Below, piece after piece: positions 7,872 to 17,105 of a stretch of 64,000 nucleotides of DNA (position 1 is the first letter of the stretch; every line of letters starts with the position of its first letter). A model generated the notes under the pieces. It had not been told where the DNA came from and did not search any database. It saw only the letters and a program-made list of their open reading frames with translations. Made by a program: the position numbers and the translations under genes. Source of the DNA: Natrinema sp031626495 (GTDB lineage: Archaea > Halobacteriota > Halobacteria > Halobacteriales > Natrialbaceae). Location: positions 496,001 to 560,000 of the forward strand of contig NZ_JAMQOJ010000001.1 of the NCBI RefSeq assembly GCF_031626495.1. The letters run 5' to 3'.

Positions 7872-9392
7872 CTACTCGAGCAGCGACTCGCCGGTCATCT
7901 CGGGCGGCTGAGGGAGGTCGATGGCCTCGAGCAGCGTGGGCGCGATGTCGGCGAGCGTGCCGCCATCGCGGACGGTTCGCCCGTCGGCAGTCCCGTCGGG
8001 CGAGAGATAGACCAGCGGCACCTCGTTGTACGTGTGCGCCGTGTGTGGGTCCTCCTCGGTCCCCATGTCGTCGGCGTTGCCGTGATCGGCGGTGATCAGG
8101 ACGTGTGCGCCGGCGTCCTCGAGCGCATCGGTCAGCCGACCGAGTTGCGCGTCGACGGCCTCGACGGCCTCGATGGCGGCCTCGTAGTCGCCGGTGTGGC
8201 CGACCATATCGGGGTTGGCGTAGTTGAGGACGAGTACGTCCGGATCGTCGGATTCGATCACGCCGATCGCGGTGTCCGTGACTTCTGGGGCGCTCATCTC
8301 GGGCTGCTGGTCGTAGGTCGGCACGTCGGGGCTCTCGACGATCTCGCGGCGCTCGCCGTCGAACTCGACCTCGCGGCCGCCGTTCAGGAAGTAGGTGACG
8401 TGGGCGTACTTCTCGGACTCGGCGATCCGCAGCTGGGTCTTCCCCGCGTCGGCCAGCACCTCGCCGAGCACCTGTTCGGGCTGGGTCGGCGGATAGGCCA
8501 CCGGGAGGTCGAACGTCTTGTCGTACTGGGTCATCATCACGACTTCGGCGTCCGGTGGGTCCGTCTCGAACTCGTCGGCCCAGTCCTCCGGGCGGATATC
8601 GGCGAGCATCCGCGTGAGCTGGCGGGCGCGGTCGGAGCGGAAGTTGAACCAGACGACCGAGTCGCCGTCCTCGAGCGCGGGCCCTCCGCCTATCACTGTG
8701 GGCTCGACGAACTCGTCGGTCACGTCGCGCTCGTAGGACGCTTCGACCGCCTCGACGGCCGAGTCGGCGGTCCACTCCGCGTCTCGACCGACGATCGCGT
8801 CGTAGGCCCGCTTGGTCCGTTCCCAGTTCTGGTCGCGGTCCATCGCGTAGTACCGGCCGCTGACCGTCGCCACGTCGCCCGTGCCGTGTTCGGCGATCAC
8901 GTCCTCGAGCGTCCCGAGGTACTCCCGGCCGCCGGTCGGCGAGGTGTCCCGACCGTCTGTGATCGCGTGGGTGACGGCCTCGACGTCGCGGTCGGCCGCC
9001 AGCTCGATCAGCGCGTGGAGGTGCTCCTGGTCGGAGTGGACGCCCCCGTCACTGACGAGGCCGAGGAAGTGGACCCGACCGTCGTTTTCCCGTGCCCGGT
9101 CGAACGCCCGGTTGATCGCGTCGTTTTCCCGGAAGGAACCGTCCGCGATCGAGTCCGAGATGCGGGTGTACTCCTGATAGACGACGCGGCCGGCTCCGAT
9201 ATTGAGGTGGCCGACCTCGCTGTTGCCCATCTGGCCCTCGGGGAGGCCGACGCGCCGGCCCGCCACCTCGAGCCGACCGTACGCGCCGGATTCCGCGAGC
9301 CGATCGAACGTCGGCGTCTCGGCCGCTTCGACCGCGTCCCTGCCGCCGTCACCGAGTCCCCAGCCGTCGAGGACGATCAGCGCAGCTTCCAT
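7872..9392 (-). CDS. gpmI: 2,3-bisphosphoglycerate-independent phosphoglycerate mutase
   Basis: 506 aa. Interconverts 3- and 2-phosphoglycerate in glycolysis/gluconeogenesis, with two Mn2+ ions. Alkaline-phosphatase superfamily: N-terminal metal Asp in IVLDGWGLG, nucleophile Ser58 in GQMGNSEVGHLNIGAGR, the phosphotransferase insertion around VHFLGLVSDGGVHSDQEHL, and C-terminal metal ligands in NYANPDMVGHTG, ITADHGNADDM and EDPHTAHTYNEVPLVYL. Full length for the bacterial-type enzyme, rather than the shorter archaeal ApgM. Monocistronic. Confidence 0.95.
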   Translation of the reverse strand: MEAALIVLDGWGLGDGGRDAVEAAETPTFDRLAESGAYGRLEVAGRRVGLPEGQMGNSEVGHLNIGAGRVVYQEYTRISDSIADGSFRENDAINRAFDRARENDGRVHFLGLVSDGGVHSDQEHLHALIELAADRDVEAVTHAITDGRDTSPTGGREYLGTLEDVIAEHGTGDVATVSGRYYAMDRDQNWERTKRAYDAIVGRDAEWTADSAVEAVEASYERDVTDEFVEPTVIGGGPALEDGDSVVWFNFRSDRARQLTRMLADIRPEDWADEFETDPPDAEVVMMTQYDKTFDLPVAYPPTQPEQVLGEVLADAGKTQLRIAESEKYAHVTYFLNGGREVEFDGERREIVESPDVPTYDQQPEMSAPEVTDTAIGVIESDDPDVLVLNYANPDMVGHTGDYEAAIEAVEAVDAQLGRLTDALEDAGAHVLITADHGNADDMGTEEDPHTAHTYNEVPLVYLSPDGTADGRTVRDGGTLADIAPTLLEAIDLPQPPEMTGESLLE

Positions 9393-9483
9393 ACTGAATC
9401 GGAAATCGGCGCGTCCTAACTAGCTGTCGTTGTCCGTCGTCGGACGGGCTGATCGCGACCGCTCCCGCAACGGTCGAGCGTCG

Positions 9484-11031
9484 TTACTCGGTCTGGACGA
9501 ACTCGCCCGAGCAGTCGTACTCGAGCAGTTTGTACTTCTCGATGTCCGGTTCTTCGTATGGGGCGGCCCGGTCGGTCATTCCGTAGATGGTCAACCAATC
9601 GACACCCCTCTCGTGGGTGGCGTTCCAGCGCCCGCACAGATAGTTTGCGAAGTACGAGTGGTGGTTCTCGTTGTCGGCGTAGCGCATATTCGAGACGTAC
9701 TTTCGCCATCGCGCAGACTCGTAGGTCCGATCGACCGACGGCGGCCTGTCCCAGTCGACGGCCGACCCGTGGAGGACGTCGGTCTCCGTCCCGTCGTCGA
9801 GTCTTCCGGGAACTACGAGCCATCGGGCGTTGGAGATCGGGTCCGGAGCAAACATTCGCCAGGGCTGCTCCGCGTGGGTCGTTTCGATCACCTGTTCGGC
9901 GGGTTCCGGAACCTCGGTGGAAACCGCCTGTATGCTGGCGAGAACGACGAGGACGAGCAAGAGCCACGGTACGACCGTCGAGAGCAGGACGCGACAGGGG
10001 TTAGTGACTGCGGTAAGCGAGGGGATAGTCGCCCGAACCGATGGGAACAGCGGAAACGAGACCCGTGGGATGGCTCGCTGGAATCGAGTCAGGCCGCTTC
10101 GGAGTCGCGGTGTGGCTCCGGCTTGCGCCGCGAGCGCTGTCAGCCCGTCCCAGACGACGGACGGATAAAACAGGATGAGACCAGTCACGGAGACCAACGG
10201 GAAGATACCGACCCGGACCGTGACGAGCATGCCGAGGTGCATACCGACGAAGAGCGATGCGAACAGCGCTCTTCGGTAGCCAGTCAGTATGATAAGTAAT
10301 GGTGAGAGCAGAACCAGCACCATCCAGAGGTGGGTGGCCGCACGTAACAGATGCGTCTGCTCCGCGATGGCGTTGCCGAGCAGGATCGTGAACTGATCGG
10401 CTCGAAAGATCGCGGCGACGGCGTCCCCACTCATCCACGCGTCGCTTCTGCTCTTGTGAACGGCGTTGACCGCGTAGACAAGCATCACCTGCGAGAGGAC
10501 GGCCAGCGTCCCGACCGAGGACACCGTCGTACGGTCCCGATTGATTCGGCGGGCGTCGACCGACCACCGTTCTCCGAGCGGGAGGAACATCCCCCAGAGG
10601 AGGAGCATCCGTAACAGGAGATCGCCGCCATTGAGGACCAGCGGGTTCCGGATGTGAAGCGAGATCAATAGGACCGTCGAGGCGACCGTCGCGATTCGAG
10701 TTCGGTAGCCGACGAGCACGGCGAGCGCGGCCGCGCCCGCGACGCAAAACAGCAGCGCCTGAACCCACGCTTTGCCGGAAAGGGCGTGCAGAGAGTAGGC
10801 CGACGGATAGACTGAGAACAGCGCCGCTCGAGGGAGGACGCCGTCGTCCGTGTAGAACGCGATGAGGTTCCGCGAGCGCAGTACCAGATCGCCGATCAGC
10901 AGTGATCCGATCGCGAGCCGGAACACGGCCAGCGCTCGAAGGTCGATTTCGAAGCGGCGCTCGACGGCTCGTGTGACTCGATCCAGCCTCTCCAACGCCC
11001 GACTTTGCGCATCAAGAAGAGATCGCCCCAT
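9484..11031 (-). CDS. HTTM-domain membrane protein (gamma-carboxylase-like)
   Basis: 515 aa with about eight hydrophobic segments over residues 30-400, beginning LRALAVFRLAIGSLLIGDLVLRSR, then FYTDDGVLPRAAL and an arginine-bearing loop VLVGYRTRIATVAS. This pattern is the HTTM (horizontally transferred transmembrane) domain, shared with vitamin K-dependent gamma-carboxylase. The C-terminal 110 residues are soluble and Trp/Tyr-rich (EQPWRMFAPDPISNARWLVVPG). Archaeal members have no proven substrate; lipid-linked or exported-protein modification is possible. No partner gene is visible. Confidence 0.8.
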   Translation of the reverse strand: MGRSLLDAQSRALERLDRVTRAVERRFEIDLRALAVFRLAIGSLLIGDLVLRSRNLIAFYTDDGVLPRAALFSVYPSAYSLHALSGKAWVQALLFCVAGAAALAVLVGYRTRIATVASTVLLISLHIRNPLVLNGGDLLLRMLLLWGMFLPLGERWSVDARRINRDRTTVSSVGTLAVLSQVMLVYAVNAVHKSRSDAWMSGDAVAAIFRADQFTILLGNAIAEQTHLLRAATHLWMVLVLLSPLLIILTGYRRALFASLFVGMHLGMLVTVRVGIFPLVSVTGLILFYPSVVWDGLTALAAQAGATPRLRSGLTRFQRAIPRVSFPLFPSVRATIPSLTAVTNPCRVLLSTVVPWLLLVLVVLASIQAVSTEVPEPAEQVIETTHAEQPWRMFAPDPISNARWLVVPGRLDDGTETDVLHGSAVDWDRPPSVDRTYESARWRKYVSNMRYADNENHHSYFANYLCGRWNATHERGVDWLTIYGMTDRAAPYEEPDIEKYKLLEYDCSGEFVQTE

Positions 11032-11163
11032 CGACTACTCCGTTCGTTCGCCTTCGGCTCTCGTATCGACCGGCATAAGTTTGTTGTACGCTGAAACGTG
11101 CACGGTAGTGTCCGCTGTTTTGAACCGGGCGGTCGGCGAAAACTGTGCGGTCGTCGGTCCCCG

Positions 11164-11442
11164 TCAGCGCGACGGCCGAGTCGCGTCCCCGTCGTGCTCG
11201 AACGTCACACCACAGTCGCCACAGGTGGTGGCGCTTCCGGGCTTTACTCGCTGCGCGAATACGGCGCCACACTCGTCACAGATCATGAAGAGCCGCTTTT
11301 CGGGGGCTACGCCCGCCTCGAACTCGGCGTGGATCCAGGCGTCGGAGTTCCCTTCCTCGTAGAGGGTGACGCCGGAACTGTTCTGTCGCCAGTTGACCGC
11401 GGTGTCGTCGGCCGGGACTGCCCGCGTGTCTCGCTTGGACAT
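11164..11442 (-). CDS. small zinc-ribbon protein
   Basis: 92 aa. Two CxxC knuckles, CDEC and CGDC, 16 residues apart (ICDECGAVFAQRV and TTCGDCGVTFEHD), make a classic four-cysteine zinc ribbon near the C-terminus. The N-terminal half contains ADDTAVNWRQNSSGVTLYEEGNSDAWIHAE, which looks like a beta-rich conserved haloarchaeal domain. Such small zinc-ribbon proteins are numerous in Halobacteria and often affect stress or biofilm phenotypes; the role of this one is unknown. Confidence 0.8.
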   Translation of the reverse strand: MSKRDTRAVPADDTAVNWRQNSSGVTLYEEGNSDAWIHAEFEAGVAPEKRLFMICDECGAVFAQRVKPGSATTCGDCGVTFEHDGDATRPSR

Positions 11443-11568
11443 CGAGATATCCCCTCCCTTCGGCCGTTCATACTTACGTTTTCTGATAGATATTTACACG
11501 CCCTCGAGTTAACACCGTATTACTTCGTGACCACTGGCTTTTTGCGGGTCGGGTGGGTGGCCCCTGTC

Positions 11569-12846
11569 ATGACGCTCGATCCGGTCCACTTCGACGGGAT
11601 TGCGGACCTCGCGAGGCGGATCGACCACGGGGCCGACGAGCGGGACCGCCGCGCGTTCGCCGAGACCGTCTGGGAGTCGTTTCTCGACCCGCTGATCCAG
11701 GACGGCCGGACGATCCTCGAGCCGGTCGGCGAGCAGGCCCGGCGGCTCGTCGACTGCGAGGCGGTGGCGCTGCGCGACCGCGAGTTTCCGACCGAGCACG
11801 GCCTCGATGCGGGGACGATCAACCCGACGACGTTCAAGAACGGGCTCGTCATCGACATCGCGCAGGCGGCGATGAGCGCGACGCCGAGCGACCTCGACCT
11901 CCACCGATCGCGGACGACGGTGATGACGGTTCACTCGAACGACGAGACGATGACCGTCGACGAGACGTGGGGCAAGTTCGACGAGGGCTATAGCCGGAGC
12001 CGCGCGGTCAAGATTCCCCCGCTGCCGCGCTTCGCCGAGGGCGTCGTCCACGCGCTGGCGCTGTACCTCGCCGAGAGCACCCACGCTCGCGACCACGCCG
12101 AGGCCGTGTCGGACCTGCTCGTCCTCGACGGTCCGCTGTACCCGCGCGGACTGCTTCGCTGGGCCGACCAACACCCCGATCTGGCCGACTTCCTGCTCGA
12201 CGACCCCCGACCGACGACCGTCCTCGAGAACTACGTCCGCCTCGTCGAGGCGTTCGTCGACCGCGACGTTCCGCTCGTCGGCTTCGTCAAGAACCCCGCG
12301 ACCCGGCTCTTGACGCGCACGCTGAAGTCGAAACGCGACGTCGACGTCAGCGTCCCCTGGAGCGACGACTCGGCGCTTTTCACTCGACTGCTCGAGCGCG
12401 GCGAATACGTCGACGACGTCGACGGCGACCGCTGGGAGCGGGACACGTCGGCGCTGACCTACACGAACTGGTTCCGCTCCCGCGGCGGGGTCGACCGACC
12501 ACTTTCCGCCGACGGAGACGCGCTCGGCGTCGACCGGCGGCTCGAGCGCGAGGCCTACGAGGTCACCTTCTTCGTGGTCTACGACCCGCGCGACGACCTG
12601 CTGTATCGGGTCGAGGCCCCCTACGCGTTCACGGCGGACGCCGACACGCGAGAACGGCTGACGATGCAGCTCCTGCAGGATATCGCCGTCGCCCACGGGC
12701 CGCCGACGATCGTCGAGAAAGCCGACGAACTCGCCCGGATCAGCAACGCCGAGAAGGCGTCGCTGCGCGAGACGCTCGAGGACAGGTTCGATACGGCGCA
12801 GAACCGGACCTACGACGATCACCGGTGGGACGAACAGCCCTACTAG
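11569..12846 (+). CDS. nurA: DNA double-strand break repair nuclease NurA
   Basis: 425 aa. Start at MTLDPVHFDGIADLARRID. NurA is a Mn2+-dependent 5'-3' exonuclease (RNase H-like fold) that works inside the HerA hexamer in end resection. The C-terminal NurA core shows DLLVLDGPLYPRGLLRW (metal-binding Asp), VPLVGFVKNPATRLLTR, and the late YRVEAPYAF block with the helix ERLTMQLLQDIAVAHGPPTIVEKADELARIS. Length and order match haloarchaeal NurA. herA lies 2.4 kb downstream on the same strand, separated by three other genes, so they are neighbours but not one operon. Confidence 0.85.
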   Translation: MTLDPVHFDGIADLARRIDHGADERDRRAFAETVWESFLDPLIQDGRTILEPVGEQARRLVDCEAVALRDREFPTEHGLDAGTINPTTFKNGLVIDIAQAAMSATPSDLDLHRSRTTVMTVHSNDETMTVDETWGKFDEGYSRSRAVKIPPLPRFAEGVVHALALYLAESTHARDHAEAVSDLLVLDGPLYPRGLLRWADQHPDLADFLLDDPRPTTVLENYVRLVEAFVDRDVPLVGFVKNPATRLLTRTLKSKRDVDVSVPWSDDSALFTRLLERGEYVDDVDGDRWERDTSALTYTNWFRSRGGVDRPLSADGDALGVDRRLEREAYEVTFFVVYDPRDDLLYRVEAPYAFTADADTRERLTMQLLQDIAVAHGPPTIVEKADELARISNAEKASLRETLEDRFDTAQNRTYDDHRWDEQPY

Positions 12847-12896
12847 AGGGCGGACGGTCGGAAGAGAACTGAGAGCTGTCGCTCCACCGACCGAAT

Positions 12897-13229
12897 CTAC
12901 GCGTCGTTTTTCTCGACCTCGAGGGCGACGTCGTCCGGATCGACGCCGATCCGGGCGAACTGGGTCCGGACGTGTTCCTTGGCCCCCTCGAGGGCCTGTT
13001 CACGCGTGTCGAACCCGCGGGGCATGGGTGACTCGAACGCGAGGTTGACCTCACGGCCGTCGACGCGCTGCGTCGAGCCGCCGCTGTCGACCTCGTAGAA
13101 CTCGTCGCAGACCCAGACGTACGCGGCGTCTTCGTCGGGCGCGCCGCTGAACGTGGGGGCTCGCTCACCCCGTTCGTACAGCGTCCCCGTGAGTTCCGTC
13201 CCGCCGGCGCGACCGCGTACCAGAAGCAT
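12897..13229 (-). CDS. haloarchaeal conserved hypothetical protein (DUF7113-like)
   Basis: 110 aa; ATG at 13229 (MLLVRGRAGGTELTGTLYERGE) preferred over an in-frame upstream start because the extension is basic and Cys-containing and unlike the acidic body. Contains DEDAAYVWVCDEFYEVDSGGSTQ, NLAFESPMPRGFDTREQALEGAKEHVRTQFARIGV. Resembles a short Halobacteria-specific family (DUF7113 from memory) without known function. Convergent with nurA; 50 bp separate the stops. Confidence 0.72.
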   Translation of the reverse strand: MLLVRGRAGGTELTGTLYERGERAPTFSGAPDEDAAYVWVCDEFYEVDSGGSTQRVDGREVNLAFESPMPRGFDTREQALEGAKEHVRTQFARIGVDPDDVALEVEKNDA

Positions 13230-13560
13230 ACGCGACCGTACGCCTCGTGGACGCAAAAGTACAGCGGCATCACCCCCTTCTCGGCACTCGAGTGCGTCAT
13301 CGCCGCCGAACACTTCTCCTCGAGTGGGCGTAACAGACGAGTACGAGGCGGTAATCAGATATATCCAGCGTTCCGTGACGGTTCAGGAAGGGGCACTCTA
13401 TCGGTGTTCACACAGTCGTGTTTCTCACGGAAATAGCCGCTATTCGGCGCTCTCGTCCGGTTCAGTGGGTTACTCAGCCTTTACTGGAGTAACACGGTCC
13501 TTCCCGGCCCAAATCGTTTTGGAAATGGGCTTATCCCCCTTGCAGAGGTTTGAATGAACA
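13230..13560. other. intergenic region with candidate operator
   Basis: 331 bp between divergent genes, without a convincing gene or tRNA. It holds the 7-bp perfect inverted repeat GTTACTC (13469-13475) and GAGTAAC (13487-13493), about 70 nt upstream of the double-HTH gene, and a GGGCTTATCC stretch at 13524-13533 that may be its TATA region. Confidence 0.45.
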
Positions 13561-14190
13561 ATGAGTTCGGACGCTCACCTCGGCGGCGACAGCACACCCG
13601 ACCCACTCGCGAACGTTCCGGCGGAGTGTTACGAGATCCTTCGCCATCCTCGCCGGCTTCGCCTCCTCGAGGTGCTCGGTACCCAGGAGACGCGGCTCAC
13701 CGTCTCGGAGCTGACGACGGAACTGCTCGAGCGGACGGCCACCGACACCTCGACCGGCCAGGCGCGACACGACGTTCGGATTAGCCTCGTTCACAACCAC
13801 CTGCCGCGGCTCGAGGAGTACGATATTGTCGACTGGAACGACGACGGTGCCGCACTCGTCGACGAATCGCCCGTTCACCCGGCCGACATCTCCGTGCTTC
13901 TGGACCTCTGCGAGACCGAACGCGCCGAACAGCTGCTCGAGACGCTCGTCGATCCCGTGCGGATGCGCCTCCTTACCGTGCTCGAAGACGGCGGTCGGCC
14001 GCTGTCGGTCGACCAGCTCGCGGCCGAGCTGACCGCGCTCGACGGCGGCCCGCTGTCGAACGCCAAACGCGCGAAAGTCGCGCTACACCACTCTCACCTG
14101 CCCGCGATGGCCGACGCCGGCGTACTCGACTACGATCCGGAGTCGGGGCTCGTGACCCAGTACGACCACGCCGTCTCGCTCGTTCAGTAA
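13561..14190 (+). CDS. double winged-helix DNA-binding protein (DUF7344-like repeats)
   Basis: 209 aa made of two similar halves. Residues about 25-105 (LRHPRRLRLLEVLGTQETRLTVSELT, then HNHLPRLEEYDIVDWNDDG) and about 120-205 (VDPVRMRLLTVLEDGGRPLSVDQLA, then HSHLPAMADAGVLDYDPES) align throughout, so the protein is an internal duplication of one wHTH unit. Haloarchaeal DUF7344-type proteins are presumed transcription regulators. The upstream GTTACTC/GAGTAAC inverted repeat could be an autoregulatory operator (inference). No effector domain is visible. Confidence 0.8.
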   Translation: MSSDAHLGGDSTPDPLANVPAECYEILRHPRRLRLLEVLGTQETRLTVSELTTELLERTATDTSTGQARHDVRISLVHNHLPRLEEYDIVDWNDDGAALVDESPVHPADISVLLDLCETERAEQLLETLVDPVRMRLLTVLEDGGRPLSVDQLAAELTALDGGPLSNAKRAKVALHHSHLPAMADAGVLDYDPESGLVTQYDHAVSLVQ

Positions 14191-14346
14191 TCGCCCCAGC
14201 TGTCGCATCGAACAGGCGAGTACGCGTCCGACGCGTTCTCCCCCTCGTTTTCGCGGCCGCCGACCTGCGTCCGATCGCCCCGCCGTTCTGGCGGCGATCG
14301 CAAAACGGTAAGACACGTCCCGCCCTTATCGACGGATGAACGGACG

Positions 14347-15156
14347 ATGTGCCCCGAGTCCAACGACCGTGACGACCGAGGCGACGCCGTGCCGAGTACC
14401 GACCGCATCGGTACCGTCGGCACCGTCGTCGCCGTGCTGTTCGTCCTCTCGGGGACAGCGATCGCAGGACCGGCCGTGGCGATCGACCAGGTCGCGATCC
14501 TCTCCGCTGACCGGGCGCAAGTCGCGGCCGCGCCAGGCGAGACGATCGAGATCGACGTCACGCTCCAGAGCAGCGGCGGCCACGGCGGCGAAGGCGTCAG
14601 CGCCGTGACGCTGATCGCCCAGTACAACCCCGAGTACGTCGAGATAACCGACATCCAGCGCGGACCCTGGCTCGAGGGCGACGGGACCGAGGTCCGGACT
14701 GTGGAGGCCATCGCCCACGAGCGGGGGACGGCAGTCATCGAGCAGCGCCGCGTCCCGGCCGCGGGAGGAACGACCGGCAACGGGACCATCGCCACGCTGA
14801 CCGTCCGCGTCGCCGAGGACGCGCCGGCCGGGACGACCGCGATTTCGTTCGCCGAGAGCGACGTCGAGTTGACCGGTGACTGGCCGATGGCAGTCGTCGA
14901 CGAGTCCGCAACCGTCGCGATCGACGGCGGCGACGAGCCACTCGACCCGTTCGACCATCCCGATCCGGACGAACTGGACCTCGCACTCGAGCCGAACGCA
15001 TCGAGCCCGGGGAACGACTCCGATGGTTCCGACGGTGAAACGGCCGATTCCGGCGGCGATGCGCCGGTCCCGGGCTTCACTGCCGAAGCCGCACTGGCAG
15101 CCGTCGCGTTCACGGCGGGCGCGCTCTGGATCGGGCGCGACGATCGTCGCAGATAA
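14347..15156 (+). CDS. secreted cohesin-domain protein with PGF-CTERM-like anchor
   Basis: 269 aa. N-terminal hydrophobic segment (IGTVGTVVAVLFVLSGTAIAGPAVA, about 23-47) acts as a Sec-type signal. Then a cohesin-like beta sandwich (APGETIEIDVTLQS, ISFAESDVELTGDWP), an Asp/Ser-rich linker, and a C-terminal tripartite tail: PVPGF, a hydrophobic helix (AALAAVAFTAGALWIG) and a basic end RDDRRR. This matches the PGF-CTERM signal processed by archaeosortase A, which swaps the tail for a lipid anchor. Predicted surface protein; a binding partner is unknown. It lies between a regulator gene and herA, on the same strand. Confidence 0.75.
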   Translation: MCPESNDRDDRGDAVPSTDRIGTVGTVVAVLFVLSGTAIAGPAVAIDQVAILSADRAQVAAAPGETIEIDVTLQSSGGHGGEGVSAVTLIAQYNPEYVEITDIQRGPWLEGDGTEVRTVEAIAHERGTAVIEQRRVPAAGGTTGNGTIATLTVRVAEDAPAGTTAISFAESDVELTGDWPMAVVDESATVAIDGGDEPLDPFDHPDPDELDLALEPNASSPGNDSDGSDGETADSGGDAPVPGFTAEAALAAVAFTAGALWIGRDDRRR

Positions 15157-15181
15157 ACAGTCCATCCAGCTGGAGGGAAAC

Positions 15182-15191
15182 GCGTTTTAGG
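15182..15191 (+). promoter_or_regulatory. TATA box of herA
   Basis: GCGTTTTAGG is centred about 27 nt before the ATG at 15213, predicting a leaderless herA transcript separate from the preceding cohesin-domain gene. Confidence 0.5.
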
Positions 15192-15212
15192 GATGGGCCG
15201 GATGGAGTCCAT

Positions 15213-17072
15213 ATGACTGATCTGGGAGACTTCGGCGATTTCGACGCCGACGCCGACTCCGACGACGGCGCGGCGGCCGATACAGCCGGCTCGTCGCCGT
15301 CGTCTTCGGGGTCCGACGGACCGGGACGCGCGAACGCGAGTACGACGACCGACGGGGCGGCGACCGAATTCGAGTCGACGTCGGTCGAGCCCAGCGGGGA
15401 GGACGTCGGCATCGGCGCGATCTGCGTCTCTCAGGGACTGCGCGTCGCCGAAGACGGCGAGGAAACCACCTTGCGGGCGTACGTCACCCGTGGCAACCGC
15501 TCCTCGATCCGCATCGGGAGCTACCTGCTCGCCCCCTACCCCGACGGCGAGACGCTGTTCTGTCGGATCACGGGGCTCGAGTACGCCCAGCAGTACCACG
15601 CCGACGACGCGACGGAGATCCACGCGCGGCGGGCGATGCGCACCGACGGGATCGACGAGTCGGATTACAAGTTCGTCGCCGAACTCGAGCCGGTCGCCGT
15701 CCTCTACGATGACGACGGCGAACTGAAGCGGCGGATGACCGACCGCGTCCCGAAACCGCAGACGGTGATCCGACAGGCCGACGACACCGAGGAGATCAAG
15801 ACCGGGCTGAAGATGCCCGACGACGGCGTCTTCCTGGGCCACCTCTCGGTCGGCGGCGAGAAGGTCCGAACCGCCGCGTCGCCGCCGACTATCGACTACC
15901 GGCTGAAAGACGACTACGACGCGGGCGATCCGCTGGTCTTCCGGCACACGCTCGTCGCCGGCGGGACGGGGTCGGGGAAGACCCACGGTGCGAAGAACAT
16001 CTTGCGCCAGTACCTCGATGCCGATCGCACGTACCCGATGGACGACGGCCGCGAGGTCACCCCCGCGGTCGTCCAGTTCGACCCGCAGGACGAGTACGCC
16101 CAGATGCACGACGACAACCCCGATCTGGACGACGAGTTCGCGCGCCGACTCGAGCGCGAGGGGATCGCCTACGGCGGCCACGACGACACGACCGCGTTCG
16201 TTCCGAAGGTGGGGTCGGCGTCGTACGCCGCGGGCCACCACCGCGCCGAACAGGTCGAGTTCACGATCCCCTTCTCGATGGTCCACGACAACCCGTGGCT
16301 GGTCGCGGGCAGCGGGCTGAACGACAACCAGTACGGCGCGCTAGTCAGCGTCTTGCTGCCGCGGTTCCGCAAGCAGCACGGCTCCGAGGGGACCTACGAG
16401 GAGTTCACCACGTTCCTCGACGATCCTGCCCTGCGCGAGGAACTCGACGAGTCCGGGCGGGTCCACGAGGCGACCTTCGACGCCGTCCGGCGGCGGGTGC
16501 TCGGCTTCGGCCACGTCTTCGATCAGGACGCGCGGCCGATCACCGACCTCGTCCACGAGTTCGTCCGCCCCGGCGGGCTCACCGTGGTGCCGACCTACCA
16601 CATCAACGACAGCCGGGCGACCGAGGCCATCGTACTCGCGGTCTCCTCGCTCGTCATCGACCAGAAGCTCTCGAACGACCCGGATTACGACCGGATCAAA
16701 GAGACTCCGCTCGTGCTCGGGATGGACGAGGCCCACAACTTCCTGACCGACGCCGACAGCGTGCAGGCAGGCAAGGTCATCAAGAAGTTCACCGAGGCAG
16801 CCAAACAGGGTCGCAAGGAACGGCTCGGGCTCTTCCTGATCACGCAGGACCCACAGGACATCCACGACGCCGTCTTCAAACAGATCAACACCACCGTCGT
16901 CCTCAATCTCGGCGACGAGGACGCGATCAAGAGCGTCAACATCCCGAGCAACCTCGAGTCCAAGGTCCCCTACATGGAGAAAGGTCAGATGGTCGTCTAC
17001 TCGCCGGACAACTCCGAGCCGGTCGAGCTGATCGGCCTCCCGAAGTGTCTGACCAGACACGGCCGGGACTGA
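15213..17072 (+). CDS. herA: HerA-type bipolar DNA helicase/translocase ATPase
   Basis: 619 aa. Begins with an acidic Asp/Ser/Gly-rich tail (1-65) typical of halophiles. Residues about 70-200 form the beta-rich HAS-barrel region (GIGAICVSQGLRVAEDGEETTLRAYV). The FtsK/HerA RecA core follows, with Walker A GGTGSGKTHGAKN near residue 250, Walker B LVLGMDEAHNF near 500, and the arginine-finger region EAAKQGRKERLGLFLITQDP, in which LFLITQDPQDI is the sensor I stretch. HerA hexamers drive DNA into NurA for 5'-end resection with Mre11-Rad50. nurA is 2.4 kb upstream; mre11/rad50 are not in the window. Confidence 0.85.
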   Translation: MTDLGDFGDFDADADSDDGAAADTAGSSPSSSGSDGPGRANASTTTDGAATEFESTSVEPSGEDVGIGAICVSQGLRVAEDGEETTLRAYVTRGNRSSIRIGSYLLAPYPDGETLFCRITGLEYAQQYHADDATEIHARRAMRTDGIDESDYKFVAELEPVAVLYDDDGELKRRMTDRVPKPQTVIRQADDTEEIKTGLKMPDDGVFLGHLSVGGEKVRTAASPPTIDYRLKDDYDAGDPLVFRHTLVAGGTGSGKTHGAKNILRQYLDADRTYPMDDGREVTPAVVQFDPQDEYAQMHDDNPDLDDEFARRLEREGIAYGGHDDTTAFVPKVGSASYAAGHHRAEQVEFTIPFSMVHDNPWLVAGSGLNDNQYGALVSVLLPRFRKQHGSEGTYEEFTTFLDDPALREELDESGRVHEATFDAVRRRVLGFGHVFDQDARPITDLVHEFVRPGGLTVVPTYHINDSRATEAIVLAVSSLVIDQKLSNDPDYDRIKETPLVLGMDEAHNFLTDADSVQAGKVIKKFTEAAKQGRKERLGLFLITQDPQDIHDAVFKQINTTVVLNLGDEDAIKSVNIPSNLESKVPYMEKGQMVVYSPDNSEPVELIGLPKCLTRHGRD

Positions 17073-17105
17073 GGGTTCCCGCTCGTCCTCCGGAACTATT
17101 GCATC

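Noticed and set aside
7872..9392. Possible alkaline phosphatase instead of phosphoglycerate mutase
   Set aside because: The GNSEVGHLNIGAGR nucleophile motif and length are specific for the cofactor-independent mutase.
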